Positions 52,453-55,600 of a stretch of 55,600 bases of DNA are shown here, in pieces; the first letter of the stretch is position 1, and the number at the start of each line of letters is the position of its first letter. The DNA is from Bacteroidota bacterium. GTDB taxonomy: Bacteria; Bacteroidota; Bacteroidia; Bacteroidales; BM520. The translations under genes and the position numbers were made by a program. Below the pieces are notes generated by a model. That model had not been told where the DNA came from. It saw only the letters and a list, made by a program, of their open reading frames with translations, and did not search any database. The stretch covers positions 1 to 55,600 of the forward strand of contig PDRJ01000008.1 in the NCBI GenBank assembly GCA_002748065.1, read 5' to 3'.

Positions 52453-53442
52453 ATGAAAAAAAAACAAATCCGGATCGCCCTATTCTTCCTTTTGGGATTT
52501 GGTGTCCTGTTTTGGGGGATTAACTTCTTAAAAGGAGTAGATATTTTTAATAAACAGATCACCGTATACAGTGTCTATCCCAGGATAGAGGGGTTGAACG
52601 TAGGTGCACCCGTAGAAGTCAACGGATTGAAAATAGGACAGGTGAAAGATATTCGCTTTGCCCATAATAATCCCCATAGAATCCTGGTGGAGATGATGCT
52701 GAAAACCGACCTGGAGATTCCCCGCTCCTCCGTTGCGCGGATCTATAGTTCCGACCTGCTGGGAACAAAAGCGATTGAGCTTCAACTGAAAGGTAGGGGG
52801 ACCCCCCTGCATTCGGGCGACACCCTCTCCTCCTCCACAGAGACTTCACTGATGGAAGAGGTGAATCAACAGGTGGCTCCCATCAAACTAAAAGCGGAAA
52901 ACCTGCTGGCTTCCCTGGATACCATGGTAGTGGTATTTCATAGCATCTTCAACGACTCGGCCAGACGCAATCTGAAAGCGAGCTTTAAAAGTATTAAACA
53001 GTCGGTGGACTACCTGAAGAATACCTCCTATAACATTGATACCTTGGTGGTTTCACAAACACACCGCTTGGCCCAGATCGTGGGAAATGTGGAGGCCATC
53101 ACCCGAAATATCGACCAACACGAAGAGAATATCTCCCGCATCATCACCAATACCTCCATGATCAGTGACTCGCTTGCAAAAATAGAGTTCACCGAAACCA
53201 TTAAACGCATGGATAAGGCCCTGAACCAAGCTTCCTCCATGATCGAGAAGGTAAATGAGGGAGAAGGAACTCTGGGACAGCTCATGAAGAACGACTCTCT
53301 CTACAACTACCTACAGCAATCGGCTGAAGAGCTCAACTCGTTACTTTATGATATGAAGCACCATCCGGAACGTTATGTACGCTTTTCTGTCTTTGGACGG
53401 CGCCCCTCAAAAACCCCTTATCAGGATCCTGCTCAAAACTAA
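52453..53442 (+). CDS. MlaD/MCE-domain lipid transport protein
   Basis: The 329-aa protein has one N-terminal membrane anchor (~8-24). A single MCE domain (~37-115: ITVYSVYPRIEGLNVGAPVEVNGLKIGQV, then SSDLLGTKAIEL) follows, and then a long helical, coiled-coil region with a conserved GEGTLGQLMKNDSLY motif. MCE proteins shuttle phospholipids between membranes. The pairing with the amidase gene 23 bp upstream is common in Bacteroidota. No permease or ATPase gene is adjacent, so its MlaE/MlaF partners must lie elsewhere. Confidence 0.92.
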   Translation: MKKKQIRIALFFLLGFGVLFWGINFLKGVDIFNKQITVYSVYPRIEGLNVGAPVEVNGLKIGQVKDIRFAHNNPHRILVEMMLKTDLEIPRSSVARIYSSDLLGTKAIELQLKGRGTPLHSGDTLSSSTETSLMEEVNQQVAPIKLKAENLLASLDTMVVVFHSIFNDSARRNLKASFKSIKQSVDYLKNTSYNIDTLVVSQTHRLAQIVGNVEAITRNIDQHEENISRIITNTSMISDSLAKIEFTETIKRMDKALNQASSMIEKVNEGEGTLGQLMKNDSLYNYLQQSAEELNSLLYDMKHHPERYVRFSVFGRRPSKTPYQDPAQN

Positions 53443-53604
53443 CCCGCTCATCGCCAAAGGCGAAGAATAACCATCCTCACCCCCGTATCAACCACCGACG
53501 AAGGGAAAGGGGAAGGGGGTTGTTACGCCCCTCCCTTTCGCTCCACTTTAAGGGGATATTCTTTCCCTACCGAGACCGGTTACAAATCTTTCATTAATTT
53601 TGCC

Positions 53605-55140
53605 ATGATGACGACAGCACATCCTTTTAAGCGACTCATGGGGGAAACCGCCATCTACGGACTCAGTAGCATCGTGGGAAAGTTGCTCAACTGGCTCTTG
53701 GTTCCACTCTATGTGCGAGTGCTGATCCCGGAAGACTACGGCATTGTCACCAACCTGTATGCCTATGTGGCGTTTCTATTGGTACTACTTACCTACGGCA
53801 TGGAGACCGGCTTTTTCCGTTTTTCACAAAAGACCCAAAACCCCACACATGTTTTTGGCACCACAACCAAGTTAGTCTTCACCACCAGTCTCCTGTTTAT
53901 GGGGGGAGTCTCTCTTTTTCTCTCCCCAATCACGCATGCCATGGGGTACGAGGGCATGGAACGCTATGTATTGATCCTCGCCATTATTGTAGCGCTGGAT
54001 GCCTTCTCGGCCATCCCCTTTGCCAGGCTCCGCCAACAAAACAGGCCCCTGCGTTTTGCCTTCATCAAACTCACAGGAATCGCCATCAACATCACCCTCA
54101 ACCTCTTCTTTCTGGTTCTTTGTCGTCAACAATACCTCTCCGGCTCATCGGGCCTTCTCGCCAACCTGTACAACCCGGAGATAGGCGTGGGATACATTTT
54201 CGGCGTCAACTTAGTAAGCACCGTGGTCACCCTGCTGCTGCTCCTACCGGAGATCTTCTCCGCAGGCAAAACACGCTTCGATAAAAAACTTGTCCGGCAA
54301 ATGCTGCGATATGCGTGGCCCCTTCTAGTGGTGGGTATCGCCGGACAAATTAACCAGAACCTCGACAAGCTGATCCTTCCCTACCTCCTCCCCAAAAGTG
54401 TTAACGCCTTGGCGAAAACAGGGATCTATGGTGCCAACTACAAACTGGCAATTTTGATGACCATGTTTATTCAGGCTTTTCGGTACGCCTTTGAGCCCTT
54501 TTTCTTCTCTCGTAACAAGGATAGCGCAGATTCCAAACAACTCTACGCCTCCATTATGAACTACTTTGTCATTTTCGGCCTGCTCATCTTTCTTGGGGTG
54601 ATGTTTTATTTGGATCTCATAAAATTCTTCATCGAGGAGCGCTATTTTGAGGGATTAAAGATCGTTCCCATTGTACTACTCGCCAACCTCTTCCTGGGAA
54701 TTTTTTACAACCTCTCCTTATGGTATAAACTGGAAGACAAAACCAGGTATGGCGCTCGCCTGGCCCTATTAGGATCATCTATAACACTAATTATCAATAT
54801 ATTATTTGTTCCTCAATACGGTTATATGGCCTCTGCCTGGGCCGCCTTAATCTGCTACTCCACCATGACCGTCGTCTCTTACTTATGGGGACGAAAGTAC
54901 TATCCCCTCCCCTACAACCTGCGGAGAATCGGCCTCTATACCCTCCTCGCAGGTGTACTTTTCTTCATCTCACAACAACATGGAATCACCATTCTATGGC
55001 AGAAACTAACTATCCATACCCTCCTTTTGCTCCTCTTTATGGGATTTGTTGCCCGCATCGAAGGCCTTTCCAAACTCCTCCCCAAAGCGACTCCACTATC
55101 CGAAAACAAAGGGGAAATAAAAGAGAACCGGAAGAATTAG
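53605..55140 (+). CDS. Polysaccharide flippase-like membrane protein (MATE/MVF superfamily)
   Basis: The 511-aa protein has about 14 hydrophobic segments. The opening, GETAIYGLSSIVGKLLNWLLVPLYVRVL, is typical of Wzx-type O-unit or lipid-linked oligosaccharide flippases in Bacteroidota. It should export a lipid-linked glycan to the periplasm. No glycosyltransferase cluster adjoins it, so the substrate is unknown. A TAATTTTG box lies only 3 bp before the ATG, too close to be its promoter. Confidence 0.88.
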   Translation: MMTTAHPFKRLMGETAIYGLSSIVGKLLNWLLVPLYVRVLIPEDYGIVTNLYAYVAFLLVLLTYGMETGFFRFSQKTQNPTHVFGTTTKLVFTTSLLFMGGVSLFLSPITHAMGYEGMERYVLILAIIVALDAFSAIPFARLRQQNRPLRFAFIKLTGIAINITLNLFFLVLCRQQYLSGSSGLLANLYNPEIGVGYIFGVNLVSTVVTLLLLLPEIFSAGKTRFDKKLVRQMLRYAWPLLVVGIAGQINQNLDKLILPYLLPKSVNALAKTGIYGANYKLAILMTMFIQAFRYAFEPFFFSRNKDSADSKQLYASIMNYFVIFGLLIFLGVMFYLDLIKFFIEERYFEGLKIVPIVLLANLFLGIFYNLSLWYKLEDKTRYGARLALLGSSITLIINILFVPQYGYMASAWAALICYSTMTVVSYLWGRKYYPLPYNLRRIGLYTLLAGVLFFISQQHGITILWQKLTIHTLLLLLFMGFVARIEGLSKLLPKATPLSENKGEIKENRKN

Positions 55141-55530
55141 GAATTATTTGAAAATCACGTAATTATATTTGTTTTAAATGTGATAATGTGACAATACGGC
55201 GATATGGTAATGAAGTCGGAAGACCGAAGACGGAAGTCGGGGAGCAACTTTTTGTGAACGTTGCCATTAACCCAAGCTAAAGGCTAAAGGCTAACAGCCA
55301 GTAAGCTCCGTAGGAGCGACACCTTTTTTCAATTAGTAATTGTTTGAAAATCATATAATTATCTTTTTTTTAATGTGATAATGTGACAATGCAGCGATAT
55401 GGTAATGAAGACGGAAGACCGAAGACCGAAGACGGAAGTTGAGTGATAACGTTTTGTGAACGTTACCATTAACTCAAGCTAAAGGCTAAAAGCCAACAGC
55501 TGGTAAGCCCCGGAGGGAGGAATAAGTCTG
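55141..55530 (+). repeat. Tandem composite heptad-repeat element, right-end copies
   Basis: Two copies lie in tandem with a period of about 195 bp (TGATA at 55181 and 55376). Each has an AT-rich head, the TGATAATGTGACAAT phrase, a GCGATATGGTAATG motif, four or five 7-bp units, the TTTTGTGAACGTT tail and the AAGGCTAA/CAGC block. The first ends in the same GCTCC-GTA-GGAGC hairpin as at 252-265. The second ends in a broken GCCCCGGAGGG hairpin. The remaining 55531-55600 shows nothing I can name. Confidence 0.75.
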
Positions 55531-55600
55531 TCACCATACCAAGCAAAGCACCTTTCCCGGAGGAAACGCGTTTATAACAGCACCATAGCAAGCACCTCCA

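Noticed and set aside
53595..53602. TAATTTTG as a promoter of the flippase gene
   Set aside because: It is 3 bp before the start codon and lacks an upstream TTG, so it is probably a chance match.

Overview
The window comes from a member of the Bacteroidota, most likely Bacteroidales or a close relative. Four things point there. Several promoters match the Bacteroidota form (TTG, about 17-23 bp, then TAnnTTTG). Two or three secreted proteins end in type IX secretion (T9SS) sorting domains. Lipoproteins are abundant. The gene neighbourhoods acpP-fabF-rnc-IPExxxVDY-pyk, rprX-rprY and lptD/amidase/mlaD are typical of the phylum. I see no tRNA, rRNA, CRISPR array, phage or transposase gene. Most of the window is housekeeping chromosome; its unusual content is intergenic repeats and one sigma/CHAT locus.

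Layout. 1-360 holds a repeat block with GC-rich hairpins. 364-5779 holds an S41-type lipoprotein protease, an outer-membrane beta-barrel candidate, an FKBP lipoprotein and a large Asp-box T9SS cargo. 6049-8971 is an MBOAT acyltransferase with an SGNH-like partner. 9004-10523 is a glutaminyl-cyclase-like M28 lipoprotein behind the fluoride channel crcB. 10783-15430 runs rightward: FKBP lipoprotein, M3 peptidase, radical SAM protein and elbB. 15525-20413 runs leftward: hybrid RNase H, pyk, IPExxxVDY protein, rnc, fabF and acpP. 20781-26427 holds purN, pgi (leftward), the RprX/RprY two-component pair and a dicarboxylate/amino-acid symporter. 26435-32664 holds a PKD-containing T9SS cargo, an aminotransferase, a small membrane protein, thioredoxin, a GldH-like lipoprotein, ribF and asd. 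33217-36446 holds a lamin-tail-domain surface protein and comF.

36655-40641 is the most interesting locus: an ECF sigma factor, an overlapping single-pass membrane protein with an anti-sigma-like N-terminus, and a TPR-CHAT lipoprotein with an apparent His/Cys dyad. 40638-48456 (leftward) is a tightly overlapped menaquinone operon, menI-menF-menD-menB-menA-menC-menE, plus a YgjP-like metalloprotease. It is followed by lptD (leftward) and, divergently, an N-acetylmuramoyl-L-alanine amidase, an MlaD-type protein and a flippase. 55141-55600 returns to the repeat family seen at position 1.

Two repeat families recur. One is a 151-181 bp MITE-like element (three copies) with terminal inverted repeats, putative TA target duplications and a long internal hairpin whose arms partly co-vary. 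One copy supplies a stop codon and another apparently supplies the start codon of the CHAT gene. The other family is a composite element built on degenerate 7-bp repeats (GACGGAA/GTCGGAA/GACCGAA). Its distal end forms a nearly identical leader immediately before the ATG of three unrelated genes (S41 protease, purN, asd). All family assignments are from motif recognition by eye; no database search was run.
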